Assembly: GCF_001729485.1 (NCBI RefSeq)
Contig: NZ_CP017157.1
Location: 2,294,001 to 2,358,000 of the forward strand
DNA from: Streptomyces lydicus
Lineage (GTDB): Bacteria; Actinomycetota; Actinomycetes; Streptomycetales; Streptomycetaceae
Reading direction: 5' to 3'
DNA: 64,000 bases
Shown: positions 34,257 through 42,819 of the stretch, in pieces
Layout: each line of letters opens with the position of its first letter
Numbering within the stretch: the stretch's first letter is position 1
The notes under the pieces: model-generated
Database searches by the model: none
Told to the model about the DNA's origin: nothing
The model's input: the letters and a program-made list of their open reading frames with translations, nothing else
Made by a program: the position numbers and the translations under genes

Positions 34257-36041
34257 CTAGTCTGCCCCGGCCCCGCCGAGCAGACCGAAGGCGGTCCCCA
34301 CCAGACCGATATGGCTGAACGCCTGCGGGAAGTTGCCCAGCTGGCGCCCCGCGGCCGGGTCGTACTCCTCGGACAGCAGCCCCACATCGTTGCGCAGCTC
34401 CAGCAGCCGCTCGAACAGCTGGACGGCCTCCTGGCGCCGTCCGCTCAGCTGCAACGCGTCGACCATCCAGAACGAGCAGGCCAGGAACGTGCCCTCGCCG
34501 CCCGGCAGTCCGTCCACCGGGACGTCCCCGCTGCTGTACCGGCGGACCAGCCCGTCGTGGGTCAGCTCCCGGCGCACCGCGTCGATGGTGCCGACCACCC
34601 GGGGGTCGTCGCCGGGCAGGAAGCCGACCCGGGGGATCAGCAGGGTCGCGGCGTCCAGCTCGGCCGAGCCGTAGAACTGGGTGAAGGTGCCCCGCCGGTG
34701 GTCGTACCCCTGCTGGCAGACCTCCCGGTGCACCTCGTCGCGCATCGCCCGCCAGCGGTCGATGTCCCCGCTCAGCTTCGGGTTCGCCTCCAGCGCCCGC
34801 ACCGCCCGGTCGGCCGCCACCCACGCCATGACCTTGGAGTGCACGAAGTGCCGGCGCGGGCCGCGGATCTCCCACAGCCCCTCGTCGGGGTCGCGCCAGG
34901 TGGTCTCCAGGTAGTCCACCATGGTCCGCTGGATGCTCCAGGCGTGCGGTTCCGCCGGCAGTCCGGCGGTGCGCGCGACGTGGAAGGAGTCGATCACCTC
35001 GCCGTAGACGTCGAGCTGCCGCTGCTCGACCGCGGCGTTGCCGATCCGCACCGGCGTGGAGCCGGAGTACCCGGCCAGCCAGGGCAGTTCGGCCTCCGGG
35101 AGCCGCCGCTCGCCGGCCAGCCCGTACATGATCTGCAGGTCTTCGGGCGCGCCGGCCACCGCGCGCAGCAGCCAGTCCCGCCAGGCGCCGGCCTCTTCCA
35201 GGTACCCGGCGGCGAGCAGCGAGTCCAGGGTGAGGCTGGCGTCGCGCAGCCAGCAGTAGCGGTAGTCCCAGTTGCGGACGCCGCCCACCTCCTCGGGCAG
35301 CGAGGTGGTGGGCGCCGCGACGATGCCTCCGGTGGGGGCGTAGGTCAGCGCCTTGAGGGTGATCAGCGAACGGATCACGGCCGCGCGGTGCGGGCCGTCG
35401 TAGCGGCACCGGGCGGACCAGGTCCGCCAGTCCTCCAGGGTGTCCGCCAGCGCGTCGAACGGGTCGATGAGCTCGGGCCGGGGCTCGTGCGAGGGGTGCC
35501 AGGTCAGCACGAACGCGGTGCGCTCGCCCGCGGCGACGGTGAAGTCCGAGCGGGTGGAGAAGTCCTTGCCGTAGGTGGTGCCGTGGGACGGGGTGCGCAG
35601 CCATACGGAGTCCGGCCCGGCGATCGCCACCCGGGAGCCCTGGGCGGCGCGCACCCACGGCACCACCCGCCCGTAGTCGAACCGCAGCCGCAGCACCCCG
35701 CGCATCTCGACGCTGCCGTCGAGGCCCTCGACGATCCGTACGACGTCGGGCGCGCGGTCGCGCTGCGGCATGAAGTCGGTGACCCGCACCCGCCCGGTGG
35801 GGGTCTCCCAGACGGTGTCGAGGACCAGCGAGTCGCCGCGGTAGGAGCGCTCGGCGCGGGCCTCGGGGGAGTGCGGGGACAGCGTCCAGTGGCCGTTGTC
35901 CCGGCCGCCGAGGAGCGCGGCGAAGCAGGCGGGCGAGTCGAAGCGGGGCAGGCACAGCCAGTCGATCGAGCCGTCGCGGCCGACCAGCGCGGCCGTCTGC
36001 AGATCGCCGATGAGCGCGTAGTCCTCGATATAGGGGTGCAC
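34257..36041 (-). CDS. glycoside hydrolase family 15 protein (trehalase or glucoamylase type)
   Basis: A 594-residue cytosolic GH15 enzyme with no signal peptide. The N-terminal beta-sandwich starts with YIEDYALIGDLQTAALVGRD. The catalytic (alpha/alpha)6 barrel contains VRNWDYRYCWLRDASLTLDSLL near residue 258 and the SEEYDPAAGRQLGNFPQAFSH motif near residue 550, which holds a catalytic Glu. Actinobacterial relatives of this length include trehalases, and trehalose breakdown is a reasonable guess. It follows an ATG with a weak site. The SDR gene follows 4 bp later. Confidence 0.88.
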   Translation of the reverse strand: MHPYIEDYALIGDLQTAALVGRDGSIDWLCLPRFDSPACFAALLGGRDNGHWTLSPHSPEARAERSYRGDSLVLDTVWETPTGRVRVTDFMPQRDRAPDVVRIVEGLDGSVEMRGVLRLRFDYGRVVPWVRAAQGSRVAIAGPDSVWLRTPSHGTTYGKDFSTRSDFTVAAGERTAFVLTWHPSHEPRPELIDPFDALADTLEDWRTWSARCRYDGPHRAAVIRSLITLKALTYAPTGGIVAAPTTSLPEEVGGVRNWDYRYCWLRDASLTLDSLLAAGYLEEAGAWRDWLLRAVAGAPEDLQIMYGLAGERRLPEAELPWLAGYSGSTPVRIGNAAVEQRQLDVYGEVIDSFHVARTAGLPAEPHAWSIQRTMVDYLETTWRDPDEGLWEIRGPRRHFVHSKVMAWVAADRAVRALEANPKLSGDIDRWRAMRDEVHREVCQQGYDHRRGTFTQFYGSAELDAATLLIPRVGFLPGDDPRVVGTIDAVRRELTHDGLVRRYSSGDVPVDGLPGGEGTFLACSFWMVDALQLSGRRQEAVQLFERLLELRNDVGLLSEEYDPAAGRQLGNFPQAFSHIGLVGTAFGLLGGAGAD

Positions 36042-36167
36042 CCCTCGGGCTTTCCCGCCGGGCGGGTGCGCTACGCGGTGCTGACGGCTGTCCGGGCGAC
36101 GTCCGCGGCCGCGGACGTCGCCCGGGTCGAGGCGTGCCGGGCCGTGCGTGCCGACGCCCGGGGCGTC

Positions 36168-36998
36168 CTAAGCCGTGGCGTCCTCGGTCTCGCGGGCGGG
36201 CGGCGGCCCGCCCGGAGCCTTCCCGGCGCCGGCGGCCGCCTTGGCGGCTGCCTCGGCGCGGTCGCGGCGCTCACGGCGTACCAGGATGATCCAGCCGACC
36301 GGTACGGCACCGGCGAACAGCCACCACTGGATCGCGTAGGCCATGTGCGGGCCGATCGAGTCGTGGTCCGGTTCGGGCACCAGCTCCGGCTTACCGCCCG
36401 CCGGCTGCGGGCCGGTCTGCTCGATGTAGCCGCCGAGCATCGGCCGGCCGGTCCGCTTCGCCTGCTCCTTGCTGTTGATCAGCATGACCTGGCGGGCGGG
36501 CAGCCCCTTGGTGTCCTTGATGCCGCTGACCGCGGTGGTCTCGTCGGCCATCATCCGGCCGGTCACGGTGATCCTGCCCTTGGGGGCGGGCGGGACGTCG
36601 GGGAACTCGGTGAGGTCGTTGCCCGCCGAGATCCAGCCGCGGTTGACGAGTACGGCGTCGCCGTCGGCCAGGACCAGGGGGGTCAGGACGTAGTAGCCGA
36701 TGCTCTGCTCGTCGGCGGCGGTGCGCTGGCGGACCACGACCTCGTGCGCGGTGTCGTAGGTGCCGGTGGCCTTGACCGTGCGCCACATGTCGTGGTGCGG
36801 AAGGTCCCGCCCGGGGGCGGTCAGCGCCGTCACCGGGACCGGCTTCGCGGCCAGGCTGGACGCGATGAGCTGGTTCTGCGCCACCTTGTGCTCGTGGCGG
36901 TGCAGCTGCCAGAAGCCCAGCTTGATCATGACGGGGATCAGCACGAGGCCCACGAGGGTGAGGATCACCCACTGCCGGGACAACAGGAAGCGGTACAC
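36168..36998 (-). CDS. SURF1-family cytochrome oxidase assembly protein
   Basis: A 276-residue membrane protein from the GTG at 36998. An N-terminal span (WVILTLVGLVLIPVMIKLGFWQLHRHE) contains the SURF1 GxWQ..R motif. The outer part has WRTVKATGTYD and VLVNRGWISAG, and a second span near residue 220 (YAIQWWLFAGAVPVGWIILVRRE) completes the family plan. A Lys/Ala/Pro-rich cytosolic tail follows. It is thought to help assemble haem-copper oxidase. The longer open frame upstream is out of family and rejected. Confidence 0.9.
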   Translation of the reverse strand: MYRFLLSRQWVILTLVGLVLIPVMIKLGFWQLHRHEHKVAQNQLIASSLAAKPVPVTALTAPGRDLPHHDMWRTVKATGTYDTAHEVVVRQRTAADEQSIGYYVLTPLVLADGDAVLVNRGWISAGNDLTEFPDVPPAPKGRITVTGRMMADETTAVSGIKDTKGLPARQVMLINSKEQAKRTGRPMLGGYIEQTGPQPAGGKPELVPEPDHDSIGPHMAYAIQWWLFAGAVPVGWIILVRRERRDRAEAAAKAAAGAGKAPGGPPPARETEDATA

Positions 36999-37066
36999 GG
37001 CTCCGACGGTACCTGGGATGCCCGGGCGGCCCGGCCGCGGGTCCCCGGGAGAGGGCCCCGGGGCCG

Positions 37067-37300
37067 TCAGACCCGGTCGACGATGCCCACCCGCCCGTCC
37101 GAGCGGGCGCAGTGCGCGCCGCAGTACCACTTGCCGTCGGCCTCCACCCCCTGGCCGATGATCTGGACCCGGCAGTGCTCACAGATCGGCGCCATGCGGT
37201 GGATGGCGCAGGAGAAACAGTCGAAGACGTGCACCGCGCCCTGCGCGTGCACCTCGAACGTCATCCCGTAGTCGTTTCCGCAGACCTCACAACGTGCCAT
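37067..37300 (-). CDS. small Cys-rich zinc-ribbon (metallothionein-like) protein
   Basis: A 77-residue protein with nine Cys: CEVCGNDYG near the N-terminus, VFDCFSCAIHRM and CEHCRVQIIGQG in the middle, and WYCGAHCAR near the C-terminus. These pairs would bind one or more zinc ions, as in prokaryotic metallothionein-like or LIM-type ribbons. It ends 69 bp upstream of the SURF1 start on the same strand. Clear start at the ATG (37300). Function unknown; metal binding is an inference from the cysteine pattern. Confidence 0.8.
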   Translation of the reverse strand: MARCEVCGNDYGMTFEVHAQGAVHVFDCFSCAIHRMAPICEHCRVQIIGQGVEADGKWYCGAHCARSDGRVGIVDRV

Positions 37301-37363
37301 GCGCCACAGCGTGCGGGCGGGGCCCGCGCGGGGCGAGGCGCCGGCGGGTGTGTTGACCGGGCT

Positions 37364-38392
37364 TCACCCGGAAGCAGGCGCCGGAAGGACGTCCTGGAGC
37401 AGTTGCATGAAGGCCGCCTCGTCGATCACCGTCGTGCCGTACGAGGCAGCCTTGGCGGTCTTGGAGGTGCGGGCGTCCGGGTCGTTGGTCACCAGCAGGC
37501 TGGTCAGCCGGGACACGCTCGTCGCCACGTGCAGCCCGGCCTCGATCGCGCGGTCCTCCAGCAGCTCGCGGTCCACGGACGTATCGCCCGAAAAGGCGAC
37601 CCGCATCCCCTGGACGAGCCGGCCGCCCGGTTCGTAGCGCCCCGGATTCGGATACGGGCACGCCGGACGCTTGCGGGACGGCCGCCAGGAGGTGGGGCGG
37701 TACGACGCGGCGGCGGTGCGCTGCCGGGGCGCCGGGGCGTCCGACCACTCCGTGAGGGGCTGGCAGGTCAGCAGCGGCAGCCGGAGGTTCTGCTGTGCGG
37801 CCCGCCGCAGGCTGGGACGGAACGCCTCGGCCAGCACCCGGGCGTCGTCCAGCGCGTGGTGCGCGCGCTCCTGTACGACGCCGTAGTGGGCGGCGAGCGA
37901 CTCCAGCTTGTGGTTGGGCAGCGGCAGTCCCAGCTCCTTGGAGAGCGCGATGGTGCACAGCCGCTGGCGCACCGGGGCGGTCGCCGCGGCGCGGGCGTAC
38001 TCACGGGCGATCATCGACCAGTCGAACATGGCGTTGTGCGCCACCAGCACCCGGTCCGCCAGACGCTCGGACAGCTCCGTGACGATCTCCGGGAAGAGCG
38101 GCGCGTCGGCCAGCACGGCGCTCGTCAGGCCGTGGATCCACACCGGGCCCGGATCACGCTGCGGGTTGACGAGGGTGTACCAGTGGTCCTGGACCTCGCC
38201 CTGTGCGTCGAGTTGGTACACGGCGGCGGAGATGATCCGGTCGTCGCGGGCCAGACCCGTCGTCTCCACGTCGACCACCGCGTATCCCTGGGGATACCCG
38301 GAGGGCCAGGGAGCCGGCGGCGTCTGCGGGCCCGGCTGCTGCCCGATCTTCGGCGCGATCGGGTCGGCTGCTGCCATGCGGTCTTCGAGCAT
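37364..38392 (-). CDS. DEDDh 3'-5' exonuclease fused to a BRCT domain
   Basis: A 342-residue protein. Residues 36-200 are a DnaQ-type exonuclease: YAVVDVETTGLARDDRI (Asp/Glu of motif I) near residue 38, LVAHNAMFDWSMI (motif II) near residue 116 and ERAHHALDDARVLAE (the His/Asp of motif III) near residue 175. Residues from about 260 on (GGRLVQGMRVAFSGDTSVDRELLEDRAIEAG, SRLTSLLVTNDPD, SKTAKAASYGTTVIDEAAFMQLL) have the pattern of a BRCT domain. Such fusions probably act in DNA repair or replication editing. The MLEDRM start has a reasonable ATG at 38392. It is a lone gene. Confidence 0.9.
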   Translation of the reverse strand: MLEDRMAAADPIAPKIGQQPGPQTPPAPWPSGYPQGYAVVDVETTGLARDDRIISAAVYQLDAQGEVQDHWYTLVNPQRDPGPVWIHGLTSAVLADAPLFPEIVTELSERLADRVLVAHNAMFDWSMIAREYARAAATAPVRQRLCTIALSKELGLPLPNHKLESLAAHYGVVQERAHHALDDARVLAEAFRPSLRRAAQQNLRLPLLTCQPLTEWSDAPAPRQRTAAASYRPTSWRPSRKRPACPYPNPGRYEPGGRLVQGMRVAFSGDTSVDRELLEDRAIEAGLHVATSVSRLTSLLVTNDPDARTSKTAKAASYGTTVIDEAAFMQLLQDVLPAPASG

Positions 38393-38630
38393 GGTCCCTG
38401 AGGATACGGGCCACCACCGACAGCCACCGAACCGCCGTCGTCGGAGGCGCCTGCCGCGGAGGCGTCACCGGACGCAATTCCGCCGCGACGGACGGCAATT
38501 GAGGACCCTGCAGACGCTCTCGCGGCCTCCTGCTGCCCGGGGAGGGCCGGACGGAGGCCCGCCGCCGCGCGCTGCTGCCCCGCGCGGCCGGCTCGCGCTC
38601 CCGGCCCCTGGGCTCCCGGCCCGCGTCTTC

Positions 38631-38782
38631 CTGATGCCTGTGCTCCTGGCCCCCGCGTTCCTGGCCCCGCGTTCCTGGCCCCCGCGTTCCTGGCCCCGCC
38701 TTCCTGACGCCCGCGCTCCTGACGCCCGTGCTCCTGGCGCCCGTGCTCCTGGCGCCCGTGCTCCTGGCGCCCGTGCTCCTGA
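38631..38782. repeat. 15-bp tandem array (about ten units)
   Basis: Consecutive units close to CTCCTGGCGCCCGTG, best preserved in the last four, with variants such as TTCCTGGCCCCCGCG and one 14-bp unit near the middle that shifts the frame. Mixed unit lengths argue against coding use. Confidence 0.85.
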
Positions 38783-38784
38783 CC

Positions 38785-38810
38785 CGCCCACCCCCGAAGG
38801 GGGGTGGGCG
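38785..38810 (-). terminator. strong hairpin between the two tandem arrays
   Basis: Perfect 11-bp arms, CGCCCACCCCC and GGGGGTGGGCG, around a GAAG tetraloop. On the minus strand it lies downstream of peptidase E and could terminate its transcript, though about 390 bp after the stop codon. Confidence 0.6.
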
Positions 38811-38870
38811 GAGGGGAAAACCGGCGGAGGGGAAAACCGGCAGAGGGGAAAGTCGGCAGAGGGGAAAGCC
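38807..38870. repeat. 16-bp tandem array (four units)
   Basis: Four exact-length 16-bp units: two copies of GGCGGAGGGGAAAACC, then GGCAGAGGGGAAAGTC and GGCAGAGGGGAAAGCC. The purine-rich G/A strand is the plus strand. No gene overlaps. Confidence 0.88.
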
Positions 38871-39200
38871 AGGAGGGCCGTTGGCAGCAGGAAAACCAGG
38901 AGGCCGGCTTGGATCGGGTCCGGCGCCGACCGCAGCCGGCGGAGACCGCGAGCCAGGGAAGGCAAGGGCCCGGAGGGCGGAGCCGGAAGAAGAGGCAATC
39001 GGGACAAGTAGTTACGTATCGTCAAGAATCGAATGGCGCCGAAATCGCCCGCCCAAGACCCGACTCCCGAATTCGGCCGCCCGAAACCCGCCCCGATTCG
39101 GCCTGAAATCACCGCAAGCGCCCTCCGAATCCGCCTGAGGTCACGGCGAACCTTCCGTTTCCGGTCTCCAAAGCCATGGCGCCCCCTTTCCCTCCGCCCG

Positions 39201-39902
39201 TCAGCCCGCCAACACCCGTGCCGTCCGGGCCGTCTCGTGTGCCGGGCCGGCGCCGTCCGCCTGGACCCGGCGCAGTGTGGCCCCTTCCTTACGGGTCACC
39301 ACGTCGGTCGGCCGGCCGTCGGTGAACAGCGCGGCGGCGCCGTCGTCGAGCGCCCACCCGGCGGGCAGCGCAAGGTTGTTGACGGCGGCCAGATAGCCGG
39401 GCCGGCGCGCCGGCTCGCTGTCGTAGTGCGGGCACAGGCTGCCCGGCAGCAGGCCCAGCCCGTCGGTGAGCGGGGCGGGCGGGCCGAAGGAGTCGGAGAA
39501 GGCGCTCTCGAACCAGCAGCAGGCCCCGGCGCTGATGCCGCACAGCAGCACGCCGGCGCGGTACGCCTCGCGCAGTACCGCGTCCAGCCCGTGCAGCCGC
39601 CAGACGGCAAGCATGTTCGCGGTGTTGCCGCCCCCTACGTAGACGACGTCCTGCGCCAGGACGAAGGCCCGCAGGTCGGTCACGGTGCGCCGGAACAGCT
39701 CCAAGTGGCTCGCCTCGCAGCCCCGCCCGCCGAACGCCGCGTGGAACCTCTCGATGTATCCCGGTGCGTCGCCGCTCGCGGTGGGCAGGAAGCAGACCTT
39801 CGGCCGCGGCCGCCCGGCCGCCGTCAGGACGAAGCCGTCGAGCAGGGTGTCGGGGTCGGTGGAGAAACCGCCGCCGAGCAGGGCGATGGTGGGTGCGGAC
39901 AT
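39201..39902 (-). CDS. peptidase E (S51 family, Asp-dipeptidase type)
   Basis: A 233-residue class I glutamine amidotransferase-like serine hydrolase. DVVYVGGGNTANMLAVWR near residue 85 and the nucleophile motif LLCGISAGACCWFES near residue 118 (Ser in GISAG) match peptidase E. SLCPHYDSEPARRPGY near residue 155 carries the His and a substrate-binding Glu. It cleaves Asp-X dipeptides in the cytoplasm in studied relatives. The start is ATG at 39902. The gene is monocistronic. Confidence 0.9.
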   Translation of the reverse strand: MSAPTIALLGGGFSTDPDTLLDGFVLTAAGRPRPKVCFLPTASGDAPGYIERFHAAFGGRGCEASHLELFRRTVTDLRAFVLAQDVVYVGGGNTANMLAVWRLHGLDAVLREAYRAGVLLCGISAGACCWFESAFSDSFGPPAPLTDGLGLLPGSLCPHYDSEPARRPGYLAAVNNLALPAGWALDDGAAALFTDGRPTDVVTRKEGATLRRVQADGAGPAHETARTARVLAG

Positions 39903-40040
39903 CGGACCTCGCTTCCGTCGTCGTTGCCGGGCGCGTGCCCGGAACGGAAGCTACCGACGGTAGGTCGCCGCCCGCAGTTGACGACAGGTCTCACATACTT
40001 CTGAGTAACAACCCCTAGCGGCGCCCCCGTCGGCCCCCTT

Positions 40041-40952
40041 ATGGTGCGGGACATGCCGCACCTGCCCGATGTCGTGTTGTGGTCCGTACCGGCCTTCGTC
40101 CTGCTCACCGTGGTGGAGATGGTGAGCTTCCGCCTGCATCCCGACGAGGACGCGGAGGGCTACGAGGCCAAGGACGCGGCCACCAGCGTCGGGATGGGGC
40201 TGGGCAGCCTGGTCTTCGACGCGCTGTGGAAGATCCCCATCGTCGCGATCTACGCCGCGGTCTACGAACTCACCCCGCTGCGGATACCCGTGCTCTGGTG
40301 GACCCTGCCGCTGATGCTGCTCGCGCAGGACTTCTTCTACTACTGGTCGCACCGCGGACACCATGTCATCCGCGTCCTGTGGGCCTGCCACGTGGTGCAC
40401 CACTCCAGCCGGAAGTTCAACCTCACCACCGCACTGCGGCAGCCCTGGACGACCTGGACCGTCTGGCCCTTCTACGTCCCGATGATCGCCGCCGGTGTGC
40501 ATCCGGCCGCGATCGCGTTCACCTCGGGCGCCAACCTCGTCTACCAGTTCTGGGTGCACACCGAGCGGATCGGCAAGCTGCCCCGGCCCGTCGAGTTCGT
40601 GTTCAACACGCCGTCCCACCACCGCGTCCACCACGCCTCCCAGGGCGGCTATCTGGACCGCAACTTCGGCGGCATCCTGATCATCTGGGACCGGATGTTC
40701 GGCTCCTTCGTCGCCGAGACCGAACGACCGGTGTACGGCCTCACCAAGAACATCGACACCTTCAACCCGCTGCGGGTGGCCACCCACGAGTACGCCGCCA
40801 TCGCACGCGACGTACGGGCCGCCGGCAGTTGGAGCGAGCGGGCCGGGCGCATCTTCCGCGGACCGGGCTGGCGGCCGGCCGCCGCGAGGGGCGAGGCGCC
40901 CGGCGCGGCGAAGGGCGAGGCGCGTACCGCCGTCGAGGAGCCCGTCACATGA
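40041..40952 (+). CDS. sterol desaturase/fatty acid hydroxylase family membrane protein
   Basis: A 303-residue di-iron membrane enzyme. The His boxes are present: YWSHRGHHVI near residue 105, CHVVHHSSRKFN near residue 118, WVHTERIG near residue 175 and the PSHHRVHHAS box near residue 193. Several hydrophobic spans surround them. The N-terminus can start at the ATG of 40041 or at 40053, with little to choose. The C-terminal 50 residues are Arg/Ala-rich and probably disordered. The next gene overlaps its stop (ATGA). Substrate unknown; alkyl-ether or lipid hydroxylation fits with the lysoplasmalogenase neighbour. Confidence 0.88.
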   Translation: MVRDMPHLPDVVLWSVPAFVLLTVVEMVSFRLHPDEDAEGYEAKDAATSVGMGLGSLVFDALWKIPIVAIYAAVYELTPLRIPVLWWTLPLMLLAQDFFYYWSHRGHHVIRVLWACHVVHHSSRKFNLTTALRQPWTTWTVWPFYVPMIAAGVHPAAIAFTSGANLVYQFWVHTERIGKLPRPVEFVFNTPSHHRVHHASQGGYLDRNFGGILIIWDRMFGSFVAETERPVYGLTKNIDTFNPLRVATHEYAAIARDVRAAGSWSERAGRIFRGPGWRPAAARGEAPGAAKGEARTAVEEPVT

Positions 40953-41662
40953 CGCCGCGTCCGGCGGCCGCGCGGCCGCTGCTGTGGGCGTTCGCTGCGC
41001 TGACCGCTGTCCACCTGGGAGCGCTGCTGGCCGGGGCGACGGCCGTCGCGCACGTCACCAAGCCCGCGCTGATGCCGGTGCTCGCCTGCTACGTGCTGGC
41101 GCGCGGCGGCCCGGCGCTGCTGGCCGGGGCGCTGCTGTTCGGCTGCGGCGGCGACACCCTGCTGCAGATCGGCGGGGACACCGTCTTCCTGCTGGGGATG
41201 GGCTCGTTCGCGGCGGGGCACGTCTGTTACCTGCTGGTGTTCGCCCGGCAGGGAGGGCAAAACGGAGCCGCGCCGGTGCGGCGGGGGCGTACGGCCGGGC
41301 TCGCCGCGGGGTACGGGCTGCTGCTGGCCGGCACCGTGGCGCTGCTGTGGCCGGACCTGCCCGCGGAGCTGCGGATCCCGGTCGCCGGCTACAGCCTGCT
41401 GCTCACCGCGATGGCGTTCGGCGCACTGCGGGCCGGTCTCCTGGCCGCGGCCGGCGGGCTGCTCTTCCTGCTCTCCGACACCTTGATCGCGAGTGGTCTG
41501 GCGCACTGGCCGCAGCTCCCGCTCCCGCAGTTCTGGATCATGCTCAGCTATGTCGCGGCCCAGTTCGCGCTGGCCACCGGGGTGCTGCGGGCCGCCGCCG
41601 CGACGGCCGCGCGGACCGCACCGCGGCCGGCGCCGGCACTGCCCGGGGCAGGGGTGTCGTAG
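40949..41662 (+). CDS. lysoplasmalogenase (YhhN family)
   Basis: A 237-residue integral membrane protein of about eight hydrophobic spans. The TKPALMPVLACYVLARGG motif near residue 35 and FGCGGDTLLQIGGDTVFLLGMGSFAAGHVCYL near residue 65 contain the conserved acidic and His residues of the YhhN/TMEM86 family. Near the C-terminus, FLLSDTLIASGLAHWPQ completes the pattern. Members hydrolyse the vinyl-ether bond of lysoplasmalogens. Overlapping its start with the desaturase-like gene (ATGA) suggests that the pair works on ether lipids. Confidence 0.88.
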   Translation: MTPRPAAARPLLWAFAALTAVHLGALLAGATAVAHVTKPALMPVLACYVLARGGPALLAGALLFGCGGDTLLQIGGDTVFLLGMGSFAAGHVCYLLVFARQGGQNGAAPVRRGRTAGLAAGYGLLLAGTVALLWPDLPAELRIPVAGYSLLLTAMAFGALRAGLLAAAGGLLFLLSDTLIASGLAHWPQLPLPQFWIMLSYVAAQFALATGVLRAAAATAARTAPRPAPALPGAGVS

Positions 41663-41716
41663 GGCAGGCGTACCGTGGACCGGTACATCTGTTGAAAACG
41701 CAAGGAACTGCCCCGC

Positions 41717-42760
41717 ATGCGCGCCACCACGATCCACGCCGCCCACGACATACGCGTCGACGACGTCCCGGACGCCGCCGTTCGCACGCCCCACGACGCC
41801 GTGGTACAGGTGCTGCGGGCCTGTATCTGCGGCAGCGACCTGTGGGCGTACCGGGGTGAGGCGGCGCGCGAGCCGGGCCAGCGGATCGGCCACGAATTCC
41901 TGGGCGTGATCGCCGAGACCGGCCCCGAGGTGTCCGGCTTCTCCGTGGGCGACCTGGTCGTCGCGCCCTTCATGTGGTCCGACGGCCGCTGCGAGTACTG
42001 CGCCGACGGCCTGACCACCTCCTGCGTCGACGGCGGCTTCTGGGGCGAGCCCGGGTCCGACGGCGGCCAGGGCGAGGCCGTCCGGGTCCCGTACGCCGAC
42101 GCCACCCTGGTCAAGCTGCCCGCCGACGCCGCGGGCGACGACCGGCTGCTCACCGGCCTGCTCGCGCTCTCCGACGTCCTGGGCACCGGGCACCACGCCG
42201 CTCTCGGCGCCGGCGTACGGCCCGGTTCCACGGTCGCGGTGGTCGGTGACGGCGCGGTCGGCCTGTGCGGGGTGCTGGCCGCCAGGCGGCTGGGCGCCGA
42301 GCGGATCATCGCGCTCGGCCGCCACCAGGCGCGTACCGACCTCGCCCGGACCTTCGGCGCCACCGACGTGGTCGCCGAGCGCGGTGAGGCGGCCGTCGCG
42401 GCGGTCCGCGAGCTGACCGGCGGCCGGGGCGCGCACGCCGTCATCGAGGCGGTCGGCACCGAGCAGTCGATGCGCACCGCGGTCGGCATCACCCGCCCCG
42501 GCGGCGCCATCGGCTGGGTCGGCGTCCCGCACGGCAGCGGCAGCGGACTGGACATGCGCGCCCTCTTCGACAACAACATCGCCGTCCGCGGCGGCGTCGC
42601 CCCGGTCCGCAGCTACATACCCGAGCTGCTTCCCGACGTGCTGGACGGCACCCTCGACCCGGCCCCGGTCTTCGACCTCACCGTCGACCTCGCGGGCGTC
42701 CCCGACGGCTACCGCGCGATGGACCGGCGCACCGCCCTCAAGGTGCTGGTCACGCCCTGA
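41717..42760 (+). CDS. zinc-dependent alcohol dehydrogenase family protein
   Basis: A 347-residue MDR protein. The catalytic zinc site is suggested by CICGSDLWAYRGE near residue 38 and QRIGHEFLGVIAETG near residue 55. DGRCEYCADGLTTSC near residue 88 gives three Cys in the structural-zinc loop, fewer than the usual four. The NAD(P)-binding motif is VAVVGDGAVGLCGVLAARRLG near residue 174. No signal peptide. It begins with ATG at 41717, about 55 bp after the lysoplasmalogenase stop. Physiological substrate unknown. Confidence 0.9.
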   Translation: MRATTIHAAHDIRVDDVPDAAVRTPHDAVVQVLRACICGSDLWAYRGEAAREPGQRIGHEFLGVIAETGPEVSGFSVGDLVVAPFMWSDGRCEYCADGLTTSCVDGGFWGEPGSDGGQGEAVRVPYADATLVKLPADAAGDDRLLTGLLALSDVLGTGHHAALGAGVRPGSTVAVVGDGAVGLCGVLAARRLGAERIIALGRHQARTDLARTFGATDVVAERGEAAVAAVRELTGGRGAHAVIEAVGTEQSMRTAVGITRPGGAIGWVGVPHGSGSGLDMRALFDNNIAVRGGVAPVRSYIPELLPDVLDGTLDPAPVFDLTVDLAGVPDGYRAMDRRTALKVLVTP

Positions 42761-42768
42761 GCGCGGGA

Positions 42769-42800
42769 CGGCCGGCACACCCCGAGGGGCGTGCCGGCCG
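42769..42800. terminator. bidirectional terminator between the dehydrogenase and subtilisin genes
   Basis: Perfect 10-bp arms (CGGCCGGCAC and GTGCCGGCCG) with a GC-rich 12-nt loop that can pair further. It lies between convergent genes and can serve both strands. Confidence 0.7.
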
Positions 42801-42819
42801 GGGAGTCGCCTCCCGGGAG

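Larger units (their letters stand above)
38393..39200. other. 808-bp gene-free region with tandem repeats
   Basis: No convincing gene between the exonuclease and peptidase E. Open frames exist but are repeat-derived, with runs of ARAPG or VLLAP, and 14-bp units in the array break the frames. It contains a 15-bp tandem array, an 11-bp stem hairpin and a 16-bp tandem array, listed separately. The rightmost 150 bp (39000-39150) are lower in GC, as in promoter DNA, but I see no clear promoter match. Confidence 0.6.

Noticed and set aside
38631..38870. CRISPR array
   Set aside because: Units are directly tandem without spacers and there are no cas genes.
38465..39112. A 215-codon minus-strand frame with ARAPG repeats
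   Set aside because: It is made of the tandem arrays; unit-length changes and low complexity argue against a real protein.
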